Assembly: GCF_035917455.1 (NCBI RefSeq)
Contig: NZ_CP109078.1
Coordinates: 3,286,001 to 3,350,000 of the forward strand
Direction: 5' to 3'
Source of the DNA: Micromonospora sp. NBC_01796
GTDB taxonomy: Bacteria; Actinomycetota; Actinomycetes; Mycobacteriales; Micromonosporaceae
DNA length: 64,000 bases
Positions within the stretch are counted from its first letter, which is position 1; the number at the start of each line of letters is the position of its first letter. The position numbers and the translations under genes are program-made. The notes below the pieces were generated by a model. The model saw nothing but the letters and a program-made list of their open reading frames with translations. It was not told where the DNA came from and did no database searches. Below, one piece after another: positions 17,574-25,991 of this stretch.

Positions 17574-18176
17574 ATGGTTGGTGACTGGCGTCGTCCGCAA
17601 CGCTCGGAGAACTTTCGCTGGGGCAACGGTCGGCTCGCGTTCGCGTACTGCGCGACCCTGGGCGACCGGGGTTCGCAGACCCCGATCGAGCGGCTGACCA
17701 GCGTCGAGGCGCTGCTCCTCTGGGCGGTCGAGGCGCAACTCGCCGATCCCGCCGGACCACCCCCGGCCGCCCTCGCGCCGGCCCTGGAGCTGCGCGAGGC
17801 GATCTACGCCACCGGCCGGGCGGTCAGCCTGGCCGAGCAGCCGGACCGGGACGACGTCGCCCTGATCAACGACTGGGCCGGTCGGCCCGGTGCCGTACCG
17901 CAGCTCGTGGTGGAGCCGCCGGGGCAGCCGTACAGCCGGATCCGGGCGACCTCGGTCGACCAGGTCCTGGCCGACGTCGCCCGCGATGCGGTCGACGCGA
18001 TCGGCAACTCACCCCTGCGGGTACGCCGATGCGCCGCACCGACCTGCCTGGGAGTTTTCCTCGACGACTCGCCCGCCGCCACCCGCCGCTGGTGCTCGAT
18101 GTCCACCTGCGGCAACCGGAGCAAAAAGGCCACCTACCGCCAGCAGTACGCAGTGGACACGGGTCAGAGGCCGTAG
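17574..18176 (+). CDS. CGNR zinc-finger transcriptional regulator
   Basis: The protein has 200 residues. The N-terminal two thirds match the ABATE-type domain (stress-related, ligand-binding in inference) found with CGNR fingers. The C-terminal zinc finger has four Cys in RRCAAPTC...RRWCSMSTCGNRSKKATYR, with the name-giving CGNR motif followed by basic residues that should contact DNA. It is divergent from the beta-hydroxyacid dehydrogenase gene, a typical regulator-target layout. The 3' end overlaps the convergent SUKH-like gene by 13 bp. Confidence 0.88.
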   Translation: MVGDWRRPQRSENFRWGNGRLAFAYCATLGDRGSQTPIERLTSVEALLLWAVEAQLADPAGPPPAALAPALELREAIYATGRAVSLAEQPDRDDVALINDWAGRPGAVPQLVVEPPGQPYSRIRATSVDQVLADVARDAVDAIGNSPLRVRRCAAPTCLGVFLDDSPAATRRWCSMSTCGNRSKKATYRQQYAVDTGQRP

Positions 18177-18580
18177 CCGAGTTCCTCGGCGGCAGCCGCC
18201 CAGAGCTGGTTCTCGTCCCGTACGGCGTCGGGGTCGATCCGGCCGATCTGCTCGGCGGTGGCGACGGCCAGTGCCTCCAGCGCCTCGTCGTCCTCCTCGT
18301 CGATCCGCCGGGCCCGGCGCGCCGCTCGGGAGTAGATCCGGGACGACTCGACGAGCTGGTCCAGCGACCGGTTCACCAGCACCGGTGCCTCGTCCCCGGC
18401 GGTGATCAGGACCGTCCCGTCGGTACGGTCGACCACCAGGCAGGCCACGTCCGGGTCCTCGCACAACACCGCGACCACCCGCTCCCCGATCGCGCGTTCG
18501 GGCAACGGCGACGGCAACCAGCGCCCCTCGACGGGCACCTTCGCGTACGTGATCGGCCGGAGCGCGGCAAGGAGGCCCAT
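18164..18580 (-). CDS. SUKH-4-like protein
   Basis: The protein has 138 residues from ATG 18580; an upstream GTG at 18619 (13 more codons) is possible and neither start has a good ribosome site. The order of motifs resembles SUKH-4 proteins: a beta-rich core with VNRSLDQLVESSRIY and a C-terminal helix with IDPDAVRDENQLWAAAAEELGYGL-type sequence, where SUKH members place W...EE. Relatives act as immunity proteins to contact-dependent toxins, but no polymorphic toxin gene is next to it, so that role is not supported here. Confidence 0.6.
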   Translation of the reverse strand: MGLLAALRPITYAKVPVEGRWLPSPLPERAIGERVVAVLCEDPDVACLVVDRTDGTVLITAGDEAPVLVNRSLDQLVESSRIYSRAARRARRIDEEDDEALEALAVATAEQIGRIDPDAVRDENQLWAAAAEELGYGL

Positions 18581-18845
18581 GATCGTCTCGTCGGATACCA
18601 CGGTGCACGAGCATGGCACACCCGTACCGCCGGCCGTGGTCGCCCGGTGTCTACTGTGGATAACCGAACTCTCCGTTTCGAAATCGTCGGGGATCGATCA
18701 GGTTGTGATCATTTCGGCGCGGCTCTAGATCATGCGGATGGGATGGTCGAGCCGTTGATCGGAAAAGCGACACCCGTACGGTGTGAGCTTTCCGACTGTC
18801 GACAATCCGGCCGCCCCGAAAATTGGGCGTTATAACACCGACGGG

Positions 18846-18851
18846 TACGGT
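18846..18851 (+). promoter_or_regulatory. -10 hexamer TACGGT, leaderless-type promoter
   Basis: TACGGT ends 6 nt before GTG 18858 and decides that start over the open frame beginning at 18783. Confidence 0.5.
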
Positions 18852-18857
18852 CCTGTC

Positions 18858-21179
18858 GTGCCCGACACCCCCCAACGGCTGATCGCCGACCGATACCGGC
18901 TTGTTCGGCCGCTCGGGCAGGGCGGTATGGGTCGGGTCTGGCAGGCCCGCGACGAAATGCTCGAACGCGACGTGGCCATCAAGGAACTGGTGCCACCACC
19001 CGGGCTGACCGACGACGAACGCCGGGAGATGCGCGAACGTTCCCTGCGCGAGGCACGTGCCATCGCCCGTCTCGACCAGGTCAACGTCGTACGGATCTTC
19101 GACGTGCTCATTGCCGACGGAGACCCGTGGCTCGTGATGGAACTCGTACCGTCGCGCTCGCTGCACGAGGTCCTCCGGACCGACGGGGCGATGCCACCGG
19201 CTCGGGTGGCCCACATCGGACTGGGCGTCCTGGCGGCGCTACGGGCAGCGCACCGGGCCGGGCTGCTGCACCGGGACGTCAAGCCGGCCAACGTCCTGCT
19301 CGCCGACGACGGACGGGTGGTGCTGACCGACTTCGGCCTCGCCACGGTGCCCGGCGATCCGCACGTGACCCGTACCGGCATGGTGCTCGGCTCACCCGCG
19401 TACCTCGCTCCGGAACGGGCCACCGACGGAATCGTCGGACCGGCCGCCGACCTCTGGTCGCTCGGCGCCACCCTTTACTCCGCCGTCGAGGGACGTACGC
19501 CGTACAACCGGTCGACGGCGATCGCCACCCTGGCCGCGCTCGCGACCGAAATCCCACCCCCGCCCCAGCGCGCGGGATTGCTGACCGCGCTGCTGGAAGG
19601 GCTGCTGCGCCGGGACCCGCAGCAGCGGCTCGGTGCCGAGGAGGCCGACCGCCTCTTTCGCCGGGCCACGGCGTACTACTCCGTCGACCCGGTCGACCCG
19701 ATCGGCCTGCTCGGATCGGTGGACCTGGGCGGTAGCCCACCCGACTCGTTCGGTTCGCTCGGCCCGCCGGGTTCGCTCGGTTCGCTCGGCCCGCCGGGTT
19801 CGCTCGGTTCGCTCGGCCCGCCGGGTTCGCTCGGTTCGCTCGGCCCGCCGGGTTCGCTCGGTTCCGTGGGCGGGCCGTCCCCGTCCCCGTCCGTTTTCGT
19901 GTCCGCGTCTGAGATGCCCTCGGCGGACACGCCGTCCGGTCTTCCGGTGTCGGACGGCAGCGGTCTGTCCGGTGCCGGTGCCGGTGCCGGAGGCGGTGCG
20001 GGGGCGGATCCCGTACCTGGCCGGAGACGGCGCGGCTGGCTGGTCGGAGCGTTGGTGGCGGTGTTGCTGCTCGTACTCGGGGTGACCGTGCCGCTGATGG
20101 ACGGCGGCACGGTTGGTTTCCTCGGCGGCGAGCCGGATCCGAACTCGCCGACCAAGCCGAACACCTCCCCGTCCGGCCTCTCCGAGGCGTCGATGAACAG
20201 GGTGGTCCCGCCACCCGCCGCGGGTTGGCACTACTACCGGGACAGCCCCAATCTGGTCGTACCGGTACCGGACGGCTGGCAGTCGCACCGCGACGGCGAC
20301 CGGATCGAGTTCCGTGAGCCGGAGGGCAGCCGGGTGCTCGCCATCGAGGAGCTCCGGTCGATCATGTCGGACCTGGTCGCCGAGTTGCAGGCGCGGGAGA
20401 AGGCGGAACGGGACGCCGGGCGGTACCCCGACTACCGCCAGCTCCGCCTCGGCACGATCAACTACCACGTACGGGCGGCGGAACGGGAGTGGACGTTCAC
20501 CGCCGAGAACGGCGAGCTGATGCACGCGATCAGCCGTACGTTCGTCAGCTTCAACGGGCAGGCGTACACGATCGGTTGGACCACCGCGGACGCCGAGTGG
20601 GCGACCAGCCGGGGCGCCTTCGCGCTGATCGTGGATGGTTTCCACGAGTTGCCGCCACCGGGCGGTCCACCGCCGGGACGACCGGGTGGTCGACCTCCGG
20701 GCCAGCCCGGTCCGCCGGGGCGACCGCCGCCCGGCCAGGGTGGGCAGCCGGGGGATCCCGGACAGCCACCGCCGTTCAGGCCGACCGACCTGCCGGCGGG
20801 GAACTCGATCGTCAACGTCGGCAGCGGCCGGTGTGTCGACGTCCCGGACAGCGTCGCCGTCGACGGGGTGGGGGTGCAGATGTGGGACTGCCACCAGCCC
20901 CCTGGCCAGCTCTGGACCTTTCCCGCCGACGGTACGGTCCGGTCGCTGGACAAGTGCCTCGACGTGGCGGACGGGTCGACCGCCAACGGGGCGACGGTCC
21001 AACTCGCCGACTGCGACGGCAGCGCCTCCCAGGACTTCACCCTCAACAGCTCCGCCGACCTGGTGAACGTACGGGCCGACAGGTGCGTCGACGTGCTCGA
21101 CGGCAATCCGGAGAACGGGGCCCGGTTGCAGCTCTGGGACTGCACCGGGGAGCCCAACCAGAAGTGGCGGCTGGGCTGA
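18858..21179 (+). CDS. transmembrane Ser/Thr protein kinase with extracellular ricin-type lectin domain
   Basis: The protein has 773 residues from GTG 18858. The kinase domain (about 11-270) carries GQGGMGRVW, Lys42 in VAIKEL, the catalytic loop HRDVKPANV (Asp140), DFGLA and APE. A tandem GSLGSLGPP repeat (about 300-336) and a Pro/Gly/Ser linker lead to one membrane segment (about 393-414). Outside the cell lies a domain of about 180 residues with an SSF-like pattern (YYRDSPNLVVPVPDGW), then a Pro/Gly-rich linker, and finally a ricin B-type beta-trefoil (about 650-773) with three repeats of the C.DV....G..VQ.WDC...P.Q.W kind. The arrangement suggests that binding of a glycan outside is linked to phosphorylation inside. 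It has no operon partner. Confidence 0.92.
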   Translation: MPDTPQRLIADRYRLVRPLGQGGMGRVWQARDEMLERDVAIKELVPPPGLTDDERREMRERSLREARAIARLDQVNVVRIFDVLIADGDPWLVMELVPSRSLHEVLRTDGAMPPARVAHIGLGVLAALRAAHRAGLLHRDVKPANVLLADDGRVVLTDFGLATVPGDPHVTRTGMVLGSPAYLAPERATDGIVGPAADLWSLGATLYSAVEGRTPYNRSTAIATLAALATEIPPPPQRAGLLTALLEGLLRRDPQQRLGAEEADRLFRRATAYYSVDPVDPIGLLGSVDLGGSPPDSFGSLGPPGSLGSLGPPGSLGSLGPPGSLGSLGPPGSLGSVGGPSPSPSVFVSASEMPSADTPSGLPVSDGSGLSGAGAGAGGGAGADPVPGRRRRGWLVGALVAVLLLVLGVTVPLMDGGTVGFLGGEPDPNSPTKPNTSPSGLSEASMNRVVPPPAAGWHYYRDSPNLVVPVPDGWQSHRDGDRIEFREPEGSRVLAIEELRSIMSDLVAELQAREKAERDAGRYPDYRQLRLGTINYHVRAAEREWTFTAENGELMHAISRTFVSFNGQAYTIGWTTADAEWATSRGAFALIVDGFHELPPPGGPPPGRPGGRPPGQPGPPGRPPPGQGGQPGDPGQPPPFRPTDLPAGNSIVNVGSGRCVDVPDSVAVDGVGVQMWDCHQPPGQLWTFPADGTVRSLDKCLDVADGSTANGATVQLADCDGSASQDFTLNSSADLVNVRADRCVDVLDGNPENGARLQLWDCTGEPNQKWRLG
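19748..19868 (+). repeat. 27-bp tandem repeat in the kinase linker
   Basis: About four copies of a 27-bp unit encode GSLGSLGPP; the copies are nearly identical in DNA, so copy number may vary between strains. Confidence 0.8.
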
Positions 21180-21230
21180 CTCGGGTCCGGGTTGTTGCGG
21201 TAAATAGTGGACAGTCGGGCGCGTCAGGGA

Positions 21231-21236
21231 TACCTT
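21231..21236 (+). promoter_or_regulatory. -10 hexamer TACCTT, leaderless-type promoter
   Basis: TACCTT ends 6 nt before GTG 21243, which supports that start over GTG 21207. Confidence 0.45.
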
Positions 21237-21242
21237 GACGTA

Positions 21243-21659
21243 GTGGATCAGTTGATGAGCACCGCGCTGACCGTGGACGTGGCACCGGCCGCCCTGGCCG
21301 CAGAGCACGCGGCGGCCAACGAGGCCAGCCAGCAGGCCGACCTGCTGCTCGGCGGTCGACCCGTACCCGGGTCGGAGCAGTGGCAGGCCGAGCAGGACAG
21401 CCCGGTCGGCGCCCAACGCGAGGTGGCCGCCCAACTCCTCCGGTTCCGGATCGAGCTGAAGACCGGCATCGACCCGATGGGCAGCCTGATCGGGCTCCGC
21501 AGATGGGGCGTGACCTGGGAGTTGATCGCACGGGCGGCCGGAATCAGCCGCCAGGCCGCGCACGAGCGCTGGGGTCGACGCGTACGTCAGGTGCTCGACC
21601 CGTACGGCACCGGCGAACTGCCCGGCCCCATCGCGGACGACGAGGCCGACCTGACCTGA
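21243..21659 (+). CDS. small helix-turn-helix protein, 138 aa
   Basis: GTG 21243 is chosen because a -10 hexamer lies 6 nt upstream; the frame is open from 21207. The N-terminal half is Ala-rich and helical, with an ADLLLGGRPVPGSEQW segment of unknown meaning. The C-terminal half contains a helix-turn-helix pattern, RRWGVTWELIARAAGISRQAAHERWGRRV, which should bind DNA. It ends with an acidic tail. No ligand-binding domain is present. I do not recognise the family. Confidence 0.75.
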   Translation: MDQLMSTALTVDVAPAALAAEHAAANEASQQADLLLGGRPVPGSEQWQAEQDSPVGAQREVAAQLLRFRIELKTGIDPMGSLIGLRRWGVTWELIARAAGISRQAAHERWGRRVRQVLDPYGTGELPGPIADDEADLT

Positions 21660-21778
21660 TCCCCACCCCGGTCACTCCGGCTCCACGCCCGGAGGTCAAC
21701 AAGTGCGTGTCCTCCGGAGTCGGTCGGCTGACCGGTGGCGGGCCTGGCCGGTGGCCGGAGTTGGCGGGTGGCCGAGGG

Positions 21779-22837
21779 CTAGTTGGTCGCCGGGCGGCCC
21801 CGCAGGTCGGAAGCGGCGCGGCGGTCCGGTCGCAGGACCATACTGCCGGTTCCGGCACCGACCGCGATGCCGCCGAGGACGTCGCGTACCGCTTCCCGGG
21901 CATCGTGCCGGGGACGCCATCCCAACTCCTGCTCCGCCCGCGAGCAGTCCATCAGCGGCACCCCGGCGGTGAGATCGATCCAGCCAGGCTCGGTCGGCAG
22001 CAGCCGCAGCCGCCACGCCGCCTTGGCCAGCATTCGGAGCAGGAAGATCGGCACGGGGATGCTCCGGCCGCCCAGCTCCTGAGCCAGCACCGGCCCGTCG
22101 AGCACCGGTTCGCCGGCGATGTTGAACGCGCCGTCCCGGTCACTGCGCAACGCCCGCACGTACGCGTCGGCCAGGTCGTCGGCGTGCACCGCCTGGGCGC
22201 GTAACCGCTTGTTCCGGGGGATGATCGGCAGCCGCCCCGAACCGAGCCAACCGACCGGCACGATCCGTCCGATGAAATGCCTCCTGATCTGGGCACCCGC
22301 GTCGCGTTGGAAGACCAGGGCCTGTCGTATCCGGACGATCCGCAGCTCGGGGTGGTCGTGCTCCACCCCGTCGAGCAACGCCTCGACCGCCGCCTTGTCC
22401 GTGCTGTAGCCCGAACCGCTGATCCCGGTCGCCGGCCAGCTCTCCGTCACCCGCCGATCCTTCGGACCCTGGGCGTACGCCCCGAACGACGAGGCGTACG
22501 CGAGCGTGCCCACCCCGGCCTCGTCGATCGCCCGCAACAGGTGCCGGGTCCCGGTGAGATTGGTACGTCGCAGCAGCACCCGACGGTGGCTGGGTTGGAT
22601 CTGCCAGGCCAGGTGCACCACCGCGTCGATCCCCTGCAGCGCGTCGGTCAACCGGGGGAGGTTGTCCGGTTCGCCGAGGTCCAACGCATGCCACCGCACC
22701 CCGGCGTACGGCGCACCGGCCTCGTCCGGCGGCGGACGCCGGGCGATGCCGACCAGCTCGATGTCCGATTCGCCGGCCAGCCGGCGCAGGAGTGCGGTTC
22801 CGACGTTGCCGGTGGCCCCGGTGATGGCGATCCTCAT
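21779..22837 (-). CDS. NAD-dependent epimerase/dehydratase (extended SDR)
   Basis: The protein has 352 residues. The N-terminal cofactor motif is ITGATGNVGTALLRRLA, followed by DAVVHLAWQ and ASSFGAYA (the Ser of the triad) and the catalytic pair YSTDK. The C-terminal half has the substrate-domain pattern of extended SDRs (FNIAGEPVLDG, ELGWRPRHDAREAV). Typical members act on nucleotide sugars or similar alcohols; this one has no sugar-biosynthesis neighbours, so the substrate is unknown. AGAGG about 7 nt upstream serves as ribosome site. It is divergent from the Rieske protein gene with a 158-bp gap. Confidence 0.85.
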   Translation of the reverse strand: MRIAITGATGNVGTALLRRLAGESDIELVGIARRPPPDEAGAPYAGVRWHALDLGEPDNLPRLTDALQGIDAVVHLAWQIQPSHRRVLLRRTNLTGTRHLLRAIDEAGVGTLAYASSFGAYAQGPKDRRVTESWPATGISGSGYSTDKAAVEALLDGVEHDHPELRIVRIRQALVFQRDAGAQIRRHFIGRIVPVGWLGSGRLPIIPRNKRLRAQAVHADDLADAYVRALRSDRDGAFNIAGEPVLDGPVLAQELGGRSIPVPIFLLRMLAKAAWRLRLLPTEPGWIDLTAGVPLMDCSRAEQELGWRPRHDAREAVRDVLGGIAVGAGTGSMVLRPDRRAASDLRGRPATN

Positions 22838-22995
22838 GTCAACCTCTACCCGACCGCCGCCCGGTCATGCCCTGCGCGGAGCATCGACGCCGGGCAGGTG
22901 GTCGGGGATCCCTGCACGCACCGGCACTGCGTCGAGGGACGGGATCAGACGGACAAGCCCGGTTTGCCGGGTGGACATCGGGGAATCCGGCGCGG

Positions 22996-23847
22996 ATGCG
23001 AGCGGCGTTGACAAAACTCGAGCAGGCGAACCAACTCGACCGGGTGGGCGATCAGATCCAGCGGGGAATCTGGTCCGCGCTGCCCCGGCGGTGGATGCGG
23101 GACCTCCTCCACGGGGTCTGGCTGGGCCACCCCCTCCACCCGGTGCTGGTGCAGGTACCGGTGGGTGCCTGGACCGCCAGCGCGATCCTCGACCTGCTGT
23201 CCAACCAACGCAGGGCCTCGACGGCGCTCGTCGCGATCGGCACCTTCGGCGCCCTGCCGGCGGCCCTCGCCGGCTGGAACGACTGGGCCTCGCTCTCCCA
23301 GTCGCAACGCCGGGTCGGCCTGGTCCACGCCGCCGCCAACGTGGTCGGACTGGCGATCTACGGGAGTTCGCTCGGCGCCCGGCTCAGCGGCCTGCACGGC
23401 ATCGGCCGGATCCTCGGCTGGGCCGGACTGTCGGTGGTAAGCGGGGGTGCGTTCCTCGGAGGGCACCTCGCGTACAAGATGGGCGCCGGGGTCAACCAGG
23501 CAACGCCCGAGCTGCACCGGATGGACGAGGGCTGGCACCCGGTCGCCGACCTGGCCGCCCTGCCCGAGGCGAGCCTCGTCACCCGGAAGATCAACGACAT
23601 TCCGGTGCTGGTCTACCGCGACGGGGACAACGTCACCGCGATGCTCGAACACTGCGCCCACCAGGGCGGACCGCTCGGCGCCGGTGACGTGACCAAGGTC
23701 GACGGACACGTCTGTGTGGTCTGCCCGTGGCACGGCAGCACGTTCCGGCTGGACAACGGCGAGGTCGTGCACGGACCGGCCGCCACCGACCAGCAGACCC
23801 TGCCCACCCGGATCATGAGCGGCGTCCTGGAAATCCGGATGCCCTGA
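22996..23847 (+). CDS. DUF2231-Rieske [2Fe-2S] membrane protein
   Basis: The protein has 283 residues from ATG 22996; the frame is open to 22867 but the extension has no family similarity. Residues about 30-150 form a DUF2231 membrane domain with HPLHPVLVQVPVGAW and several hydrophobic segments. The C-terminal Rieske domain has CAHQGGPLG (Cys220, His222) and CPWHGSTF (Cys243, His246), the full set of cluster ligands, then a GPAATDQQTLPTRI strand. It probably passes electrons at the membrane; the partner oxidase or reductase is not nearby. Confidence 0.88.
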   Translation: MRAALTKLEQANQLDRVGDQIQRGIWSALPRRWMRDLLHGVWLGHPLHPVLVQVPVGAWTASAILDLLSNQRRASTALVAIGTFGALPAALAGWNDWASLSQSQRRVGLVHAAANVVGLAIYGSSLGARLSGLHGIGRILGWAGLSVVSGGAFLGGHLAYKMGAGVNQATPELHRMDEGWHPVADLAALPEASLVTRKINDIPVLVYRDGDNVTAMLEHCAHQGGPLGAGDVTKVDGHVCVVCPWHGSTFRLDNGEVVHGPAATDQQTLPTRIMSGVLEIRMP

Positions 23848-23881
23848 CGGGTGCCCTGAGCGATGCCCTGACGGGGGCTCG

Positions 23882-23917
23882 GCCGGGCCGGCGCTGATTC
23901 GACTGCGCTGGCCCGGC
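23882..23917. terminator. bidirectional hairpin between the Rieske gene and the Tad operon
   Basis: Bases 23882-23894 pair with 23905-23917 (13 bp, one G-U) around a 10-nt loop, midway between two convergent stop codons. Confidence 0.65.
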
Positions 23918-23931
23918 TGCGCCGCTGCCGG

Positions 23932-25068
23932 TCAGCCGCGTCGGTGCCGGCCGCCGTCCGCGGCGTCGTTCAGGGTGCCGGTCGCGGGCCGCCGTCGTAA
24001 CCCGAGCACCGCGCCGATCTGGGCGCCGACGATGCTGGCCACCGCGATCACCGCACTGACCGCGAGCGGGCGGTTCAGGTTGTTCACCTCGCTGGCCCGG
24101 GACGCCCCGACCGCGTACGTGCTGACCTCGCCCGGCTGGCGGGGTTGCTGCGGCGCGGGTGCAGCGGGCGGCGCGGGCGGCTTCTCCGGTGTCGGCCAGC
24201 CGTTCGTGGGCGCGTCGCCGTGCCCACCGGCGGGTGGAGGGATCGCCACCATGCCGGTAGCGTGCTTGCGTATGCCCTGGTCGGCGGCGTCCGCCGGCAG
24301 GTGCAGCAGTTGACCGGGCTTGATCCGGTCCGGGTTGCGGATCTCGTTGAGCCGGGCCAGATCCTGGTAGCGCTCGAAGTCGCCGAGATAACGATCCGCG
24401 ATCGTGCCGAGGTAGTCGCCGTCCTCCACCCGGTAGACCGGGGCGGGTTCGTCGGCGGGGGTGTTCGGCGCGGCCAGGGCACGGGGTGCCGCCGCTGCCG
24501 TGGTCACCGGGGCGGCGACCGGCGCGGCCGTTGTCCGACCGTACGGTGCCGCCGCCCAGGCGGTCGGGGCGTACTCGGTGGTGGTCGCCGTTGTCGGACC
24601 GGCGATGGCCAGGGCCGGCCGGGCGGTCGGTGAGTGGGATGCGGTCGCGACCGTGCCGGATGCCACCGAGGTCGCCGCGGTCGCGGCCGGGCTGGCCACC
24701 AGGATCAGCGCCACCGCCCCGACCAGGGCCGCCGCCGCCCGCTGCTGCCGGCGCATGCCGGGCAGCCGGACCGCGGGCCGGCGCAGGATCCGGGCCGGCA
24801 ACTCCACGAGTACGGAGAGCGCGAACGTCGCCCAGCCGACCCAACCGACGATCGCCAACGCCCGCACGAACAGTTGCCCGTCGTCGCGGCTGGTCAGCGT
24901 GTTGCCGACCTCCGTCAGGGTCGGTACGTGGTCCGGTAGCGGGTTGCCGGCGAAGGCCAACAGCGCGATCGGCGCCCCGGCTATCAGTCCGACCAGAACG
25001 AGGAGCGAGCAGAGACCGGTGAGGAACTGCCCGGTACGCCGGGCCGCCGATACGCGCGCTGCGGGCAT
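23932..25068 (-). CDS. LysM-domain membrane protein of the Tad locus
   Basis: The protein has 378 residues. Two N-terminal membrane segments (about 18-40 and 70-90) and a third near 110-130 precede a Thr/Ala-rich region. A LysM domain (about 212-260) follows: YRVEDGDYLGTIADRYLGD...LARLNEIRNPDRIKPGQLLHLP, which should bind peptidoglycan. A Pro-rich linker and one more membrane segment (about 340-360) come after. GGAGG lies 7 nt before the start. It is the last gene of the Tad operon, and it may anchor the pilus machinery to the wall or open a passage for it; this is inference from context. Confidence 0.85.
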   Translation of the reverse strand: MPAARVSAARRTGQFLTGLCSLLVLVGLIAGAPIALLAFAGNPLPDHVPTLTEVGNTLTSRDDGQLFVRALAIVGWVGWATFALSVLVELPARILRRPAVRLPGMRRQQRAAAALVGAVALILVASPAATAATSVASGTVATASHSPTARPALAIAGPTTATTTEYAPTAWAAAPYGRTTAAPVAAPVTTAAAAPRALAAPNTPADEPAPVYRVEDGDYLGTIADRYLGDFERYQDLARLNEIRNPDRIKPGQLLHLPADAADQGIRKHATGMVAIPPPAGGHGDAPTNGWPTPEKPPAPPAAPAPQQPRQPGEVSTYAVGASRASEVNNLNRPLAVSAVIAVASIVGAQIGAVLGLRRRPATGTLNDAADGGRHRRG

Positions 25069-25084
25069 GACGTCGCCTCCCTAT

Positions 25085-25510
25085 CTACGGTTCGTCGGTG
25101 AGCGGCCGGGCGGTGGCGGTGCCCTCGATCGGCACCGCACCCTGGCCGAACGCGCTGAGCAGGATCGGCTGGTAGTCGAACTCGACCGTCACGGTGATCG
25201 TCTGGTTCGGCGGCTCGCCCTGGATCACCGGCGGCGGACCGCCGACCCCGGCCGCGGCCCGGTACGCGTTGACGGCGGCGATTGCGGCCTCCACGTCGAG
25301 CCGCTTGGGCCCGCCGTCGATCGCCGCGCCCAGGTCGATCGCCTGGCCGCCGGTGCGGGCCGCCTCGGCTGCCAGATTGTGCGCACGCTGCAGCGCCATG
25401 AGCCGCCGGGTGCCGTCGTACGACAGGGCAACGACCATGAAGATCGCCAGCATGGCGACCGCGAGGAAGGCGCTGACCCGACCGGCGTCCCGGTCCCACC
25501 GTCCGCTCAT
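25085..25510 (-). CDS. TadG-like pilus assembly protein
   Basis: The protein has 141 residues. The N-terminus RDAGRVSAFLAVAMLAIFMVVALSYD is the single hydrophobic helix typical of TadE/G-like pseudopilins, with no catalytic domain behind it. A helical segment RAHNLAAEAARTGGQAID and a beta-rich C-terminus follow. Its start overlaps the stop of the upstream TadE gene by 4 bp, so translation is coupled. It probably sits in the membrane as a minor pilin. Confidence 0.85.
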   Translation of the reverse strand: MSGRWDRDAGRVSAFLAVAMLAIFMVVALSYDGTRRLMALQRAHNLAAEAARTGGQAIDLGAAIDGGPKRLDVEAAIAAVNAYRAAAGVGGPPPVIQGEPPNQTITVTVEFDYQPILLSAFGQGAVPIEGTATARPLTDEP

Positions 25511-25989
25511 CCTCGGCTCCGGTAGCGGTCGATCGGCGACACGAAATATGCCTTGACTGGTTCTGGCGCCGGCAGCCCCAACGCGGCCAGGTCCTCGTAC
25601 GACACCACGCAGGTGACCTCGGCGACGATGAAGACGGGATCACCGAGCGGCTGCGCGAACGCCTCTTCCAGGGACCATTTCGTGCCCTTGCTGAGGGCCG
25701 ACCTGCCCGAGAGCGTGACAGCGGCGGCCGGGTCACAGTTCAATCCCTGCTCGGCCAGCCGCTCCGTCACCGCCGTGGCACCGGCCGCCTGCGCCTGATC
25801 CGCCGTGCGCGAGATGCTGCTGGCGCGGGCGGCGTCGTGGGCCGCCGCCGAGACCGCGTTCTCGGCAATGGCCTGTCGACCGGCCACCACCGCCATGCCG
25901 AAGAGAAGCACGAAGACCGGGGCGAGAATCGCGACCTCCACCGAGACCGACCCGCGTTCCGCGCAGCGGCCCCTGATTCGTCCGGCCAT
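25507..25989 (-). CDS. TadE-family pseudopilin (second copy)
   Basis: The protein has 160 residues from ATG 25989; the longer open frame lacks similarity. The motif RCAERGSVSVEVAILAPVFVLL matches TadE proteins, with Gly before the processing site and Glu at the fifth position of the mature helix. The processed helix is followed by HDAARASSI and a Cys-containing beta domain. It overlaps the next gene by 4 bp (ATGA) and begins 2 nt after the preceding TadE gene. Cleavage by the prepilin peptidase at 33.7 kb is expected. Confidence 0.87.
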   Translation of the reverse strand: MAGRIRGRCAERGSVSVEVAILAPVFVLLFGMAVVAGRQAIAENAVSAAAHDAARASSISRTADQAQAAGATAVTERLAEQGLNCDPAAAVTLSGRSALSKGTKWSLEEAFAQPLGDPVFIVAEVTCVVSYEDLAALGLPAPEPVKAYFVSPIDRYRSRG

Positions 25990-25991
25990 TC

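Noticed and set aside
19748-19868. CRISPR-like array
   Set aside because: The units are adjacent without spacers and lie in frame within the kinase linker.
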